64,000 nucleotides of DNA from an uncultured Paracoccaceae bacterium (GCA_938016515.1 CALILP010000068.1:1-64000); one strand, 5' to 3'; shown: positions 7,498 to 18,852, counted from the stretch's first letter. Numbers and translations are program-made. The notes: generated by a model from the sequence alone, not told the origin.

Positions 7498-9912
7498 ATG
7501 GTCGGATCGAATAAGATTCTCACAGTCTCCTACGGGACTTTCTCTTGTACCCTTGAAGGGTTTGACGACTCCTTCCATTCCATGAAGGCGATTGCGGAAT
7601 ACTTCCGCGATCTCGCTCAGGATGACCGTTACTTTGGCGCAGAGCCGCCAACCCCGGACGCCGAAATGCTGGCCCGGATCGCCGAACGCGAGATTTCTCG
7701 CCGTGTTGAGGCAGAGATGGATGACCGCGGCATTCGCCTGCGCGCTGCCCCTCAGGCCGCAACCGCGGCGTTGGAAGCCGCTGCTGATGCAGGTGCGACA
7801 AGCGAAGCCGCCCCAGAGACGCCTACTGCTGCTGCCGAAGACAACGCCGCGCCGGCCGCAGACGCACCTGCCGAAGTCGCAATGTCGCCGGGTGTTGATG
7901 CGTCGCAGATAGACACAAGCTCTGATACGGCGACTGCCAGCGCATTCATGACAAGCCCATCCGCAGAGGCCCCAACGCCAACGCCGGTCGCGTTTACGCC
8001 TGCTGAACCCGGTAGCTTTGCTGCCAAGTTGCAGCGTATCCGGTCAGTCGTCGGCACGCCCGCCCCTGCGACCGAAGAGGCTGAAAGTTTCGACGACGTC
8101 TCGGCAATGCCATTTGACGAGGACGCTGATGTAACGTCTTCAGAAGATGTCTTTGCGGCGGACACTGAATTTGCTGCAGAAGATATTTTGTCACAAGGCC
8201 CTGATGCTGACATCGTCGAGGACGATCTGGCAGAACCAGATCATGACGTTGATGTCTCGGAAAAGGTTGAAATCGCTGACGCGGTCAAACTTGACGCTGT
8301 CGATGATAAGACTGACGCCGATGAAACAGATGATGTCCTTGCCGATGTTTCAACTGACGATGCAGACACACTTGAAGGCTCCGACGAACAGGAAGCGTCT
8401 GACGAGGCACCGCAAACAGAAACTTCGGAATCTGATGACGCTGAAGACGTGGATGCTGATGAAGTCGCTGAAGATGACACGCAACTTGATGCGGAAGATG
8501 CCGCTTGGGCGATGTCAGCATTGGCTGATGCAACGCCTGAAGACGAAGAGCAAGCGACGACAGATGCGGGTGACACGGATCATGAAGTGTTGTCGTCTGA
8601 TCTGACTGACACCGACATGGCTGAAGCTTCAGATGATGCGGATGCTGATTTGTCCTCGGACCTGAACGACATTGACGTACCCGAAGCAGCCGAAGCACCT
8701 GACGCGCAATCCACATCACAAGCCCGCATTGTGCGGATTGGCAAAGATGGCCCAACCGAGATTATCTCTGGTGACGGTGCCGAAGAAGCAGATGCAAACG
8801 TCACAGCAACTTTAAAGACCGACGCGGCCGAAGACGAGCCAGCTGAGGTTGCTGACTTGAACGATCCGCTCGTAAGCGACGATGCTTTTTCTGAGACTGC
8901 GGAAGACAACAACGCTGACGTAAGTGTCGATGACATTCCAGAAGCCGCCGAATTTGACGACGCTGACGAAGCGCACGACGGTATTCGCGCCGCAATCGCT
9001 GCTGCCATGCCAACCGGCAGCCTGTCGGATGAAGATGAAGACGATCTGCAACGAGAGTTGGCAGCCGTTGCCGAGGACGTGGTTGTTCTGGAAGACGAAA
9101 CCCCTGAAGTCGAAGAGGTCGTTGTTGAAGACGCCGCTGCGGAAGACGTGGTCTCGGACGAAGCAGATACGTCCGAAGACACCGCTGCAGAAGCGGCATC
9201 TGATACGGACGAGGATGACAACGCGACAGAGGTTGCTGACATCCCAGAGGTCGTACAATCCCGGCCAAAGTCCCGCAAGAAGCTGCCAGATGCCGACTAC
9301 GCCGTGACCCGCATGATCGCACAGACCGACGAGGCTTTGAATGAACCTGCAGGCAGCCGCCGCCGCAACGCCATCGCACAGCTCAAAGCAGCAGTCGCAG
9401 CGACCGAGGCTGCACGCCAGTTGGGCGACGAGTCCGGCTCTGCCGCTGAGGCCGAAAATGCCTTCCGGGACGATCTTGATCAGGTTGTGCGCCCAAGTCG
9501 CCCGCTTGACCCTAATGATGAAAACGACCGCCCTCGTGCGTCGCCTCTGAAATTGGTTGCGTCGCAGCGCGTGGATAGCGAACCGGTTCCCACACGCTCT
9601 ACACCCAAGATCGTTGATGCAGCTGACGTTGGTGGATTTGCCCAATTCGCAGATTCGATGGGCGCAACAGAACTGCCCGACCTTTTGGAAGCCGCCGCAG
9701 CCTACACGTCCTTCGTGGAAGGTATCGAGGACTTCTCGCGTCCGCAGATCATGAAGAAGGTGCAAATGACAACAACCGAAGAGTTCAGCCGCGAAGACGG
9801 GCTCCGGTCTTTCGGCACGTTGCTGCGCCAGGGTCGGATCAGCAAGGTCCGCAACGGTCGGTTCCAAGTGTCAGAGCAGACACGCTTCCGCCCGGACGCG
9901 CGTTCGGCCTAA
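7498..9912 (+). CDS. Large acidic low-complexity protein with conserved-looking terminal domains
   Basis: Structured N-terminus (SNKILTVSYGTFSCTLEGFDDSFHSMKAIAEYFRDLAQDDRYFGAEPPTPDAEMLARIAERE) and C-terminus (LPDLLEAAAAYTSFVEGIEDFSRPQIMKKV...) around ~500 aa rich in D/E/A/S/T. Confidence 0.85.
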   Translation: MVGSNKILTVSYGTFSCTLEGFDDSFHSMKAIAEYFRDLAQDDRYFGAEPPTPDAEMLARIAEREISRRVEAEMDDRGIRLRAAPQAATAALEAAADAGATSEAAPETPTAAAEDNAAPAADAPAEVAMSPGVDASQIDTSSDTATASAFMTSPSAEAPTPTPVAFTPAEPGSFAAKLQRIRSVVGTPAPATEEAESFDDVSAMPFDEDADVTSSEDVFAADTEFAAEDILSQGPDADIVEDDLAEPDHDVDVSEKVEIADAVKLDAVDDKTDADETDDVLADVSTDDADTLEGSDEQEASDEAPQTETSESDDAEDVDADEVAEDDTQLDAEDAAWAMSALADATPEDEEQATTDAGDTDHEVLSSDLTDTDMAEASDDADADLSSDLNDIDVPEAAEAPDAQSTSQARIVRIGKDGPTEIISGDGAEEADANVTATLKTDAAEDEPAEVADLNDPLVSDDAFSETAEDNNADVSVDDIPEAAEFDDADEAHDGIRAAIAAAMPTGSLSDEDEDDLQRELAAVAEDVVVLEDETPEVEEVVVEDAAAEDVVSDEADTSEDTAAEAASDTDEDDNATEVADIPEVVQSRPKSRKKLPDADYAVTRMIAQTDEALNEPAGSRRRNAIAQLKAAVAATEAARQLGDESGSAAEAENAFRDDLDQVVRPSRPLDPNDENDRPRASPLKLVASQRVDSEPVPTRSTPKIVDAADVGGFAQFADSMGATELPDLLEAAAAYTSFVEGIEDFSRPQIMKKVQMTTTEEFSREDGLRSFGTLLRQGRISKVRNGRFQVSEQTRFRPDARSA

Positions 9913-9933
9913 GCCCAAACAACAGTTACTTAG

Positions 9934-9963
9934 AACGGGCGCACGTCACTGCGCCCGTTTTGC
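9934..9963 (+). terminator. Rho-independent-type hairpin
   Basis: AACGGGCGC-acgtcact-GCGCCCGTTTTGC just after the stop at 9912. Confidence 0.75.
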
Positions 9964-10021
9964 GTTGGAAATCCCTTTTTGGCCACGGCGAAAAATGCGT
10001 CGACAGGCCGTTCGGCACACA

Positions 10022-10252
10022 TTAAGCGTCTGGGTCCGCTTGCCCCACACCCTTGAATACAGATTTCAAGGGGATCGCCCACAATACGCCCATTCCGACA
10101 TAGATCCCAAGCTCTACAAAGATCGACGGTCTATTAAGCGGGTCGGGATACAGCCAGTTCATAAGCGACACACAGGTGACAATGTAGGCCGGGATACCAA
10201 CCACAAGGATTAACAGCGCCAAGCGTTTGCGTGCTTTGTAGCTTAGCGCCAT
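10022..10252 (-). CDS. DUF2842-like small membrane protein
   Basis: MALSYKARKRLALLILVVGIPAYIVTCVSLMNWLYP, two TM segments. Confidence 0.75.
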   Translation of the reverse strand: MALSYKARKRLALLILVVGIPAYIVTCVSLMNWLYPDPLNRPSIFVELGIYVGMGVLWAIPLKSVFKGVGQADPDA

Positions 10253-10262
10253 TTTGTTCTCC

Positions 10263-11555
10263 TTAGTCGGCAAAGGGGTCGGTCACCAGAATGGTATCGT
10301 CCCGCTCCGGCGAGGTGGAAAGTAGGGCGACAGGGCAGCCAATCAACTCTTCCACGCGGCGCACGTATTTAATCGCCTCCGCAGGCAGTTCCGCCCAGGA
10401 TCGCGCACCCGCCGTTGATTCCGCCCAGCCCGGCATTTCCTCGTAGATCGGAGTGCAGCGGGCCTGCTGGTCTGCGGCCGTCGGCAGATAGTCCAGCGTT
10501 GTACCGTCAAGCGCGTAGCCTGTGCAGATTTTCAGTGTCTCAAATCCGTCCAGCACGTCCAGCTTCGTCAGTGCGATGCCAGTCACGCCTGATGTGACGC
10601 AGGTTTGGCGCACCAGCGCCGCATCGAACCAGCCGCACCGGCGCTTACGTCCGGTCGTCGTGCCAAACTCATGGCCCTGAACTCCGAGACGTTCGCCGTC
10701 GTCGTCTTGCAGTTCGGTAGGAAAAGGCCCTTCACCGACGCGGGTCGTATAGGCTTTCACGATGCCAAGGACGAATTCAATCGCTCCCGGCCCCATGCCA
10801 GTGCCCGCTGCCGCCTGACCCGCAATCACGTTAGAGGACGTCACAAAAGGATACGTTCCAAAGTCAATATCCAAAAGCGCGCCTTGCGCCCCCTCGAACA
10901 AGATCCGTTTACCTGCTTTGCGCTTTTCATTAAGCACCTTCCAAACCGGGGCCGCATATTCCAGTACCGCAGGGGCGATTTCGCGCAGTTGGGCCAGCAG
11001 CGCGTCACGATCAATCGGGTCCAAACCCAGCCCGTTGCGCAGCGCATTGTGATGGACAAGGGCGCGGTCGACCCGCAGTTCCAGCGTCGCGTCATCCGCC
11101 AAATCAGCCACCCGGATCACCCGGCGACCGACCTTGTCTTCATAGCAAGGCCCGATGCCCCGACCTGTCGTTCCGATTTTGGCGACAGAATTCTGGCTTT
11201 CACGGGCGCGATCCAACTCGCCGTGGAACGGCAGGATCAGCGGGGTATTTTCCGCAATCATCAACGTTTCAGGCGTGATCGTCACGCCTTGGGCACGGAT
11301 CGTCTCGATCTCTTTCACAAGGTGCCAAGGGTCAAGGACCACACCGTTCCCGATCACCGACAGCTTGCCGCCGCGCACAACACCGGATGGCAAGGCGTGC
11401 AGCTTGTAAACCTCTTCACCCACTACCAGCGTATGGCCCGCGTTATGGCCGCCCTGAAAACGGGCCACGACATCGGCCCGTTCCGACAGCCAGTCAACGA
11501 TCTTGCCTTTGCCTTCATCGCCCCACTGAGCGCCCACAACGACGACATTTGCCAT
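10263..11555 (-). CDS. purA: Adenylosuccinate synthetase
   Basis: [57 protein letters not shown]. Confidence 0.97.
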   Translation of the reverse strand: MANVVVVGAQWGDEGKGKIVDWLSERADVVARFQGGHNAGHTLVVGEEVYKLHALPSGVVRGGKLSVIGNGVVLDPWHLVKEIETIRAQGVTITPETLMIAENTPLILPFHGELDRARESQNSVAKIGTTGRGIGPCYEDKVGRRVIRVADLADDATLELRVDRALVHHNALRNGLGLDPIDRDALLAQLREIAPAVLEYAAPVWKVLNEKRKAGKRILFEGAQGALLDIDFGTYPFVTSSNVIAGQAAAGTGMGPGAIEFVLGIVKAYTTRVGEGPFPTELQDDDGERLGVQGHEFGTTTGRKRRCGWFDAALVRQTCVTSGVTGIALTKLDVLDGFETLKICTGYALDGTTLDYLPTAADQQARCTPIYEEMPGWAESTAGARSWAELPAEAIKYVRRVEELIGCPVALLSTSPERDDTILVTDPFAD

Positions 11556-11691
11556 GATATCCGGTCCTTTTGACAATCCCCGGCCCCCTATAGCGGCGCG
11601 GATGCATGGGGGGAACCGCAAAGTGTGCCCACCGGCTGGACATCGACGCAACACCCGCCATGATGCTGCGAAAATATGAGAGAGGATCGCG

Positions 11692-12087
11692 ATGGGATTT
11701 CTGCTGCGTTGGGTGTTTGCCCTTGTCTTGCTAGCTGCAACCTACAACCCGACCGAGTGGAACTATGTTCGCTGGTCCCTATCCAACTGGGATACCCAAT
11801 TGCCGCTGGCCGTGTTGGGCGGGCTCGTGCTGCTGATCGGTTACATCATCTATTTGCGGGCAACAGTGCGGTCGATTGGGATTTTCGGGATGATCCTGAT
11901 CCTCGCCGTGGCGGGAACTCTGATCTGGGTGGCCTTTGACTTTGGGTGGCTGGACCTTAGCGATCCGTCCTTCAACACGTGGCTGGGACTTTTGGTGTTG
12001 TCGGTCGTTCTGGCGGTTGGCCTGTCGTGGTCAATTGTCCGCCGCAAATTGTCAGGACAAGCCGACGTCGATGATGTTGACGCTTGA
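11692..12087 (+). CDS. DUF6524-like membrane protein
   Basis: [14 protein letters not shown] followed by four TM segments. Confidence 0.65.
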   Translation: MGFLLRWVFALVLLAATYNPTEWNYVRWSLSNWDTQLPLAVLGGLVLLIGYIIYLRATVRSIGIFGMILILAVAGTLIWVAFDFGWLDLSDPSFNTWLGLLVLSVVLAVGLSWSIVRRKLSGQADVDDVDA

Positions 12088-12090
12088 TCG

Positions 12091-12759
12091 TCAGACGAGC
12101 CAAACCGCGATGACCAGAACCGCCAATCCCAAAGTTGTCGGCCCCAGAAGCTGCGCCTTAGTACCGCCAGCCAAGAGATATGCACTGTTGAGGCTGATAA
12201 ACAGGATCATGATGAACCAAAGGAACGCATCATCACTTGACGTCGTTGCCGCATCACCTGCTAGCCCCAAAACCAAGGCCCAAGTCACAAATGGCCACGC
12301 AAAATAAAGCGCAAAGAAAAATTTAGATCGCCCAAATTGCGGTGCGTCTGTACCGTATTGCGCCTCAAGCGCCGCGCGCTTTTCCATCTCGCGGTCTGGC
12401 CAAATCGCCATGACAGCGCCAAATAGCGCGCCGCTAAATGCCCAGACTGCGACGTGTCGCGCCGGTGCATCCGCATCCCAAAGCGCGATTATCATAATGG
12501 CGGCCCAACACGCACCAAGCACATACCCAAACATCCAACGGTGCGGATTGCGCCATGTCCGCGCGCCCATCAAAAGGACCGCGCCGTCAGTCACTTGTTG
12601 AAAAACCAGCCCCGCAGCGACCCCAAACATCACCCGGTACACCAAGTCCGAAGTTCCCGGCGATGGGTTCAACCCGTTCGTGATAAGGATGACCAAGGCA
12701 TAGAGAAACCCAGCAAACAGACCTCTGATCAGCGGTGGCCGGCCCTGCAATGCTAACAT
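12091..12759 (-). CDS. Hypothetical multi-TM membrane protein
   Basis: Long hydrophobic ORF; stop 3 nt from the convergent neighbour's stop. Confidence 0.65.
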   Translation of the reverse strand: MLALQGRPPLIRGLFAGFLYALVILITNGLNPSPGTSDLVYRVMFGVAAGLVFQQVTDGAVLLMGARTWRNPHRWMFGYVLGACWAAIMIIALWDADAPARHVAVWAFSGALFGAVMAIWPDREMEKRAALEAQYGTDAPQFGRSKFFFALYFAWPFVTWALVLGLAGDAATTSSDDAFLWFIMILFISLNSAYLLAGGTKAQLLGPTTLGLAVLVIAVWLV

Positions 12760-12891
12760 TTAACGTACACTCCAAACATTCACTCGCGCAAAAGTTGCAA
12801 CGACAGCAAGCTGACGTCAATCCACTCTTGCAGCACGGCGGGCAAACGCCTAGATACCCTCAAACCGTCCTTGCTTGCAGGCCATTTGTCT

Positions 12892-13257
12892 ATGGAAAAC
12901 GTCGTCCTTGTTGTGCATCTTATTTTGGCACTGTCCCTGATTGGGTCCGTCCTGATGCAGCGTTCCGAAGGCGGTATGGGCAGCATGGGCGGCGGTGGCG
13001 CTGGCGGTGGTGCTGCGGGAAGCCGGCCGCCTACGACGGTTATGGCGAAATTCACATGGATTTTGGCCGCAGCCTTCATTGCAACGTCAGTGACGCTGAC
13101 AATCATTGCCGCACAAAACTCTGCCGGTGCCTCTGTGATTGACCGGTTGGGTGATGTGCCTTTGACGGATGACAGTGGCGCTGCGGTGCCTGATCTGGGC
13201 GAAAGCCTGTTGCCGCCATCTTCAGACGATGCGCCGCTTGTGCCATCGGGCGACTAA
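12892..13257 (+). CDS. secG: Preprotein translocase subunit SecG
   Basis: MENVVLVVHLILALSLIGSVLMQRSEGGMGSMGGG; second TM; adjacent to pyrG. Confidence 0.92.
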   Translation: MENVVLVVHLILALSLIGSVLMQRSEGGMGSMGGGGAGGGAAGSRPPTTVMAKFTWILAAAFIATSVTLTIIAAQNSAGASVIDRLGDVPLTDDSGAAVPDLGESLLPPSSDDAPLVPSGD

Positions 13258-13422
13258 CTACTAGATTTAGCGATTTATTGGACTGACCTAAGGTTATCTT
13301 GGGTCAGTTCGCATTTGGGCGGTTGCGGGACCGGTCCGAATCCTGATATTCTTAACTCCCGTGATGGTGCGAAATTTGCAGGTCGCACTGACAACAAAAA
13401 TACTCACGGGGGGCAGCCGGGC

Positions 13423-15066
13423 ATGGCGCGTTATATCTTTATTACTGGTGGTGTGGTGTCGTCCCTTGGAAAGGGTCTGGCCTCTGCTGCGTTGGGTGCG
13501 TTGTTGCAAGCCCGTGGCTTTTCAGTCCGTCTGCGCAAGCTTGATCCTTACCTGAACGTTGATCCCGGAACGATGTCTCCGTTTGAGCATGGCGAGGTAT
13601 TCGTCACCGACGATGGTGCCGAAACCGATCTTGATCTGGGCCATTACGAGCGCTTCACCGGCGTTCATGCCCGCAAAACTGATTCCGTTTCGTCGGGCCG
13701 GATTTACTCCAGCGTCTTGGAAAAAGAACGGCGCGGCGACTATCTCGGCAAAACCATTCAGGTCGTCCCCCACGTCACAAATGAGATCAAGGAATTCATC
13801 AATATCGGTGACGATGAGGTGGATTTCATGCTTTGCGAAATCGGCGGTACGGTGGGCGACATCGAAGGTCTGCCCTTCTTTGAGGCCATCCGCCAATTCG
13901 CCCATGAGAAAAAGCGCGGCCAATGCGTTTTCATGCACCTGACGTTGCTGCCTTATCTTGCGGCCTCGGGAGAGCTAAAGACGAAACCCACCCAGCACTC
14001 TGTCAAAGAGCTGCAATCGATTGGTTTGGCCCCCGACATATTGGTCTGTCGGTCAGAACATCCGATCCCAGAGCGCGAGCGTGAAAAGATCGCCCTGTTC
14101 TGCAACGTGCGCAAAGACTGCGTTGTGCCCGCCTATGACTTGAAATCGATCTATGAAGCCCCTTTGGCCTACCACGAACAGGGGCTTGATCAGGCTGTCC
14201 TGAACGCCTTTGATATCTCGCCGGCCCCTGCCCCCAAACTGGACGTCTGGCACGACGTCTATGACCGTATTCACAACCCCGAAGGTCAGGTCAAAGTGGC
14301 CATCGTCGGCAAATACACCCAGCTAGAGGACGCCTATAAATCCATCGCAGAGGCCTTGACCCACGGCGGGATGGCCAACCGTGTGAAGGTCAAGATCGAG
14401 TGGGTCGATGCAGAGGTCTTTGACCAAGGCGACGCCGCCCCGCACCTTCAGGGGTATCATGCGATCCTTGTGCCCGGCGGCTTTGGCGAGCGCGGCACCG
14501 AAGGTAAGATCAAGGCGGCGCAATTTGCCCGTGAACGCAACATTCCCTACCTCGGCATTTGTCTTGGCATGCAGATGGCGGTGATCGAGGCTGCACGGAA
14601 CGTCGCGGGCATGGACAAGGCTGGCTCTGAAGAATTCGATCATGAGGCCGGAAAAAAGCGTTTTGAACCCGTTGTCTATCACCTGAAGGAATGGGTGCAG
14701 GGCAATCACGCCGTTACGCGCAAGGCGGACGACGACAAAGGCGGCACGATGCGTCTGGGGGCCTATGACGCGACACTGACCGAAGGATCAAAGGTCGCGG
14801 AAGTCTACGGGGCCACCACGATCGAAGAACGCCACCGTCACCGCTATGAGGTGGACATCAAATATCGCGAAAAGCTGGAAGCAGTGGGCTTGCAGTTCTC
14901 GGGCATGTCACCGGACGGCAAATTGCCGGAAATCGTGGAATGGAAAGACCACCCTTGGTTCATTGGTGTGCAGTTCCATCCCGAACTGAAATCCAAGCCA
15001 TTCGCCCCACACCCTCTCTTCGAGGGCTTCGTCAAAGCGGCGGTGGAGAATTCCCGCTTGGTTTGA
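13423..15066 (+). CDS. pyrG: CTP synthase
   Basis: [65 protein letters not shown]. Confidence 0.98.
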   Translation: MARYIFITGGVVSSLGKGLASAALGALLQARGFSVRLRKLDPYLNVDPGTMSPFEHGEVFVTDDGAETDLDLGHYERFTGVHARKTDSVSSGRIYSSVLEKERRGDYLGKTIQVVPHVTNEIKEFINIGDDEVDFMLCEIGGTVGDIEGLPFFEAIRQFAHEKKRGQCVFMHLTLLPYLAASGELKTKPTQHSVKELQSIGLAPDILVCRSEHPIPEREREKIALFCNVRKDCVVPAYDLKSIYEAPLAYHEQGLDQAVLNAFDISPAPAPKLDVWHDVYDRIHNPEGQVKVAIVGKYTQLEDAYKSIAEALTHGGMANRVKVKIEWVDAEVFDQGDAAPHLQGYHAILVPGGFGERGTEGKIKAAQFARERNIPYLGICLGMQMAVIEAARNVAGMDKAGSEEFDHEAGKKRFEPVVYHLKEWVQGNHAVTRKADDDKGGTMRLGAYDATLTEGSKVAEVYGATTIEERHRHRYEVDIKYREKLEAVGLQFSGMSPDGKLPEIVEWKDHPWFIGVQFHPELKSKPFAPHPLFEGFVKAAVENSRLV

Positions 15067-15136
15067 TGACATCGCTTTGACCTGTGCGGTGGTCATGCAT
15101 AGCTTGGATGTGTGACCCTTTCTGGCGAGGCATGCG

Positions 15137-15508
15137 ATGTTCGATCATGTAGAATTTTCTGTCAGCGACATTGCAAAGGCACGCGCCTTCTATGGCGGCA
15201 TTTGCAAGGTCATCGGCAGCGGCGAGGTCTTTTTCGACGGCGAAGGCAAAGAGCTGGGCATCGGCAAGGGCGATATCGTTCATTTGTTACTGTTCGAAAG
15301 CAAACCAACCCAGCCGCGCATGCATATTTGCCTTTCAGCGCACACCAAACAGCAAGTCGACGATGCCTATGCTGTGGCAATCCAGGCGGGCGGCAGCTGC
15401 AATGGCAAACCAGGGTATCGCGAAGACTATGGCCCCGGATATTATGCGGCCTTCATGCATGATGCAGATGGCCACAATATCGAGGTCTTGTTTCGGGAAG
15501 TGGCCTAA
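15137..15508 (+). CDS. VOC/glyoxalase family protein
   Basis: MFDHVEFSVSDIAKARAFYG...YYAAFMHDADGHNIEVLFR. Confidence 0.85.
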   Translation: MFDHVEFSVSDIAKARAFYGGICKVIGSGEVFFDGEGKELGIGKGDIVHLLLFESKPTQPRMHICLSAHTKQQVDDAYAVAIQAGGSCNGKPGYREDYGPGYYAAFMHDADGHNIEVLFREVA

Positions 15509-16275
15509 AAGTTAAATTCCAGCGCTCGCGTCACGACAACGCTAACCGACATCTGATCGTCAGAGCCTTGCTGCACGATGGGGCTGTCCGCCGCGTCATC
15601 AAGAAACTGCTCGTAAGTGACAGACCCAATGACGCCCCAATCATCATTGAAGTCATAGGACACGCTGGCCTCGACACCGCGCGAGATCAGACCACCAGAG
15701 GCCTCAAAGCTGTCAAAGCTGCTGGCCGCCGCCTCATCGTCACTGACACCGAAATAGGTTGCAGCATAATCGTCATCACCGCCAAACAAGCGTGGGCCTG
15801 CCCGGAATTCCAGCTGTTGGCTTGGGGCATAAATCAGATCCGCCCCAACCTCTGCCACGAATGATTCATGACCGACGACACCATAACGGACCTCCGCATA
15901 GGAATAGTTGCCCCAGGTCTGCGAGGTTCCGTTTGGCAGGTAGCTGTAGTTCACGCCCCCACCCAATTCCAACGCCGCGTCGACATCATCCAGACCTGCC
16001 AGCTCAGCGTCCTCGTCTGATGTTCGTTCGCCAATATAGCGAAAACCGCCCTTGAAACCAAATCCGTTAGGGTCTTCAACGCCGCCGATGTCAAAGCCAC
16101 CAAATGTCAGACGATCCAATCCAAATGATCCTGCGGCACCCGTTTCGGTGGTATCAGACCCGAAAAACGTCGGCGCAGATTGCGCACCGATCCCCACAGT
16201 CACGCCAAGTGTCCGGTCCTGCGCTTGTAGCGCAGTCCCAGCCAACATTGCGGCGATGATGATCAGGTTCTTCAA
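15505..16275 (-). CDS. MipA/OmpV-family outer-membrane protein
   Basis: Signal peptide, VTVGIGAQSAPTFFGSD, aromatic C-terminal ALEFNF beta-signal. Confidence 0.75.
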   Translation of the reverse strand: MKNLIIIAAMLAGTALQAQDRTLGVTVGIGAQSAPTFFGSDTTETGAAGSFGLDRLTFGGFDIGGVEDPNGFGFKGGFRYIGERTSDEDAELAGLDDVDAALELGGGVNYSYLPNGTSQTWGNYSYAEVRYGVVGHESFVAEVGADLIYAPSQQLEFRAGPRLFGGDDDYAATYFGVSDDEAAASSFDSFEASGGLISRGVEASVSYDFNDDWGVIGSVTYEQFLDDAADSPIVQQGSDDQMSVSVVVTRALEFNF

Positions 16276-16367
16276 GTCGTCTCGTCCTTCCAGACATTAA
16301 AGATGGCCTTGCCTTGGCGACCTAGCGCGAATTGCGTAGACAGCCAACAACCGAGAAAGGGTTTCCC

Positions 16368-17144
16368 ATGCTTTCCTACCAACACAGCTTCCATGCTGGC
16401 AATATGGCTGACGTTCACAAACACGCCATGTTGGCTTGGATGCTGAGCTATCTGACCCGCAAGGACAAGCCATTGACTTATATGGAAACCCACGCAGGGC
16501 GGGCATTGTATGATTTAGGTGACTCTGCGGCACTCAAAACGGGCGAAGCAGCACAGGGGATCGCCAAAGCACGGCAATGGTTTGCGGCGGATCATCCATA
16601 TGCCGTGGCCTTGGATGCCGTGGCCGCTTCACATGGCCCCAATGCTTACCCCGGATCACCTTTGATCGCCGCACATCTGCTGCGCGCCTCTGACCCATTG
16701 TTTCTGTCAGAGCTGCACCCGCAAGAATTCGCAGCCCTTCAAACCGTTATGAAGCCACACCGTGCCATCTGTCAGCACCGCGACGGCTGGGAGATGGCCT
16801 TGTCGCAGTGCCCTCCCGATCCACGCCGGGGTATCCTGCTGATTGACCCCTCGTTCGAGGTGAAGTCCGACTATGAAACCATCCCCAAAACGATTGGCCA
16901 AATCCATCGCAAGTGGGGCGTCGGTGTCATTGTCCTTTGGTATCCCATCCTGACGGATGCGCCCCACACCGCAATGATCCATCACATGAAACAAGACCAC
17001 CCCGAGGCTTTGTCGCACGAGGTCCGCTTTCCCCCAGCCCGTCCGGGCCACCGCATGGTGGGATCAGGTCTGTTTGTAATGAACCCGCCCTACGGTTTGG
17101 AAAAAGAAACGGCATGGTTGTCGGCACGCTTCGCCAAACTTTAG
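16368..17144 (+). CDS. rlmJ: 23S rRNA (adenine(2030)-N(6))-methyltransferase
   Basis: MLSYQHSFHAGNMADVHKHAML; METHAGRALYDL; LLIDPSFE; NPPYGLE. Confidence 0.93.
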   Translation: MLSYQHSFHAGNMADVHKHAMLAWMLSYLTRKDKPLTYMETHAGRALYDLGDSAALKTGEAAQGIAKARQWFAADHPYAVALDAVAASHGPNAYPGSPLIAAHLLRASDPLFLSELHPQEFAALQTVMKPHRAICQHRDGWEMALSQCPPDPRRGILLIDPSFEVKSDYETIPKTIGQIHRKWGVGVIVLWYPILTDAPHTAMIHHMKQDHPEALSHEVRFPPARPGHRMVGSGLFVMNPPYGLEKETAWLSARFAKL

Positions 17145-17584
17145 GTCAAGGCCTCTTTCAGGCCATTGGGGTAAAGGTCCAGCCCGCCACAATCCAGGTT
17201 CGCCAGATCAAACCAGCGGGCACAGCATTCCTGACCGTTGTCTTCGTGATAGATGATCTTGCTCTGCCCCGCGAATGCGCCATCCGGCAAGGCAACAGGG
17301 GCCAAAAACACCACCTCATGGCCACTCATTCCATGGTGGATATAGATGTTTTCCAGCACGATAGGCGCGCCGGTGATGGCAATGTCTACGTCCAACTCTT
17401 CCTTAAATTCGCGGGTCAGGGTGTTCTTCCAGGTCTCCCCAAACTCCACACGTCCACCCAAAGGACGCACACCTTTGATCTGCCCATCGTCGCGATAGAT
17501 CTCGCTAGCGAGCAGTTTGCCATCTCGCCAGACGAGGCCCAGCGCCTTGACCTGAATATGCTGTTGCGGACGCCAAACGGTCAT
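17141..17584 (-). CDS. NUDIX hydrolase
   Basis: GGRVEFGETWKNTLTREFKEELD Nudix box. Confidence 0.9.
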   Translation of the reverse strand: MTVWRPQQHIQVKALGLVWRDGKLLASEIYRDDGQIKGVRPLGGRVEFGETWKNTLTREFKEELDVDIAITGAPIVLENIYIHHGMSGHEVVFLAPVALPDGAFAGQSKIIYHEDNGQECCARWFDLANLDCGGLDLYPNGLKEALT

Positions 17585-18297
17585 GTTGCCATCCGAAGAC
17601 GCGCAGAAAAGAACATCTGGCCGACATCGTTCAGGGCGTCCAAGACCCAACCGCTTTCACCACAAAGCTCTTCAATCTCGGAAGGCAGCGGATGATACCA
17701 ACCACCCCATTCCCCGATCATGTCGCGATAGTCCAGCCGCATCCGGATCTCGCCTTTGCGGCGCCCTGCACGCAGGTTGGCCGCGTGGTAGGCCAGATGA
17801 GCAGGATCATCCGTACCGGTTACATCCAACCCGGTCAGCAGTAGCCGGGTATCTGGCTGCGCAACACAGCGCAGGTTGCGCAACAGCGCCACAGCCCCCG
17901 CGAAAGAGCCACCGATGCCTACGTTGTTCCCAAAGAGCGTCATCGTCTTGAATGTCTTGCCCGTCAAAGGCGACATATCCTGCGTCACATCGCATAGAAC
18001 AACCGACGCACAGCCCCGCCTTTTGGCACAGGCGACGGCCCCTTTCGAGATATCCACCCCGGTCGCAGCTACCCCATGCGCGTGACACCAAAGCAGATGA
18101 CGCCCCGCACCTGATCCCACATCCAGCAACGGCCCGGCAGCATCGGCGAGCACTGGCACTTCAAAATCAAACGGCTCTGGCGCAAAATACAAACCTGCGC
18201 TGTGTTCATCCACCACATCATCATCCCGCAGGATGCGGATCGGGTGATCACGCTGTCCGCCAAGATAGTCCAACAAGGCTGTTCCAAAGACATCCAT
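17581..18297 (-). CDS. Class I SAM-dependent methyltransferase
   Basis: PLLDVGSGAGRHLLWC and GVDISKGAVACAKRRG; stop overlaps NUDIX start (4 nt). Confidence 0.85.
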   Translation of the reverse strand: MDVFGTALLDYLGGQRDHPIRILRDDDVVDEHSAGLYFAPEPFDFEVPVLADAAGPLLDVGSGAGRHLLWCHAHGVAATGVDISKGAVACAKRRGCASVVLCDVTQDMSPLTGKTFKTMTLFGNNVGIGGSFAGAVALLRNLRCVAQPDTRLLLTGLDVTGTDDPAHLAYHAANLRAGRRKGEIRMRLDYRDMIGEWGGWYHPLPSEIEELCGESGWVLDALNDVGQMFFSARLRMAT

Positions 18298-18411
18298 TTC
18301 TTAACCCTGCACACTCAATGCGTGTATCGCAACGCGGTTTTCAAGCGGTTTGCGGATGCGCGCGCAGGGCCCTCCCTTTCCTATGGTCGCAACTGCCCCT
18401 ATATCGTCACC

Positions 18412-18852
18412 ATGTTTGCAGATCTTCTTAAGCGCCTGACGGCCCCCGAACCCGCCCTAGTTCCCGATAGCGACGCAAGGCTTGCCCTTGGTGCCCTTCT
18501 TGTGCGGCTTGCCCGCGCGGATGGCGACTATAGCACCGCCGAGGCTGATCAGATCGATCTTATCATGGCCAAGCGGTATGGGCTTTCGCCGTTCGAGACA
18601 GCCAAACTGCGCAGCGAATGCGAGGCGCTGGAACGCGAGGCTCCTGATACCGTGCGCTTTACCCGCGCAATCAAAGATGCGGTGGCCTACGAGGATCGTA
18701 TGGCCGTGATTTCTGCCATGTGGGAAATCGTTCTGGCAGATGGCGAGCGTGACGCGCAGGAAAACAGCCTGATGCGGATGGTGGCCCCAATGCTGGGGAT
18801 CACGGATCAGGAAAGCAACGCCGCGCGCCGCGCTGTCGATCCCAACAGCTGA
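18412..18852 (+). CDS. TerB-family (tellurite resistance-like) protein
   Basis: LALGALLVRLARADGDYSTAEADQIDLIM...ISAMWEIVLADGERDAQENSLMRMVAPMLG. Confidence 0.8.
   Translation: MFADLLKRLTAPEPALVPDSDARLALGALLVRLARADGDYSTAEADQIDLIMAKRYGLSPFETAKLRSECEALEREAPDTVRFTRAIKDAVAYEDRMAVISAMWEIVLADGERDAQENSLMRMVAPMLGITDQESNAARRAVDPNS

Noticed and set aside
8241-9278. Serine-rich minus-strand ORFs (8241..8576, 8580..9278)
   Set aside because: Artefact: GAC/GAT/GAA-rich acidic codons read in reverse give Ser/Ala/Val-rich frames.
8812-9867. 351-aa minus-strand ORF inside the acidic protein gene
   Set aside because: Antisense, no motif, sense-strand gene has coherent terminal domains.
10605-11573. 322-aa plus-strand ORF opposite purA
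   Set aside because: Antisense shadow of purA.
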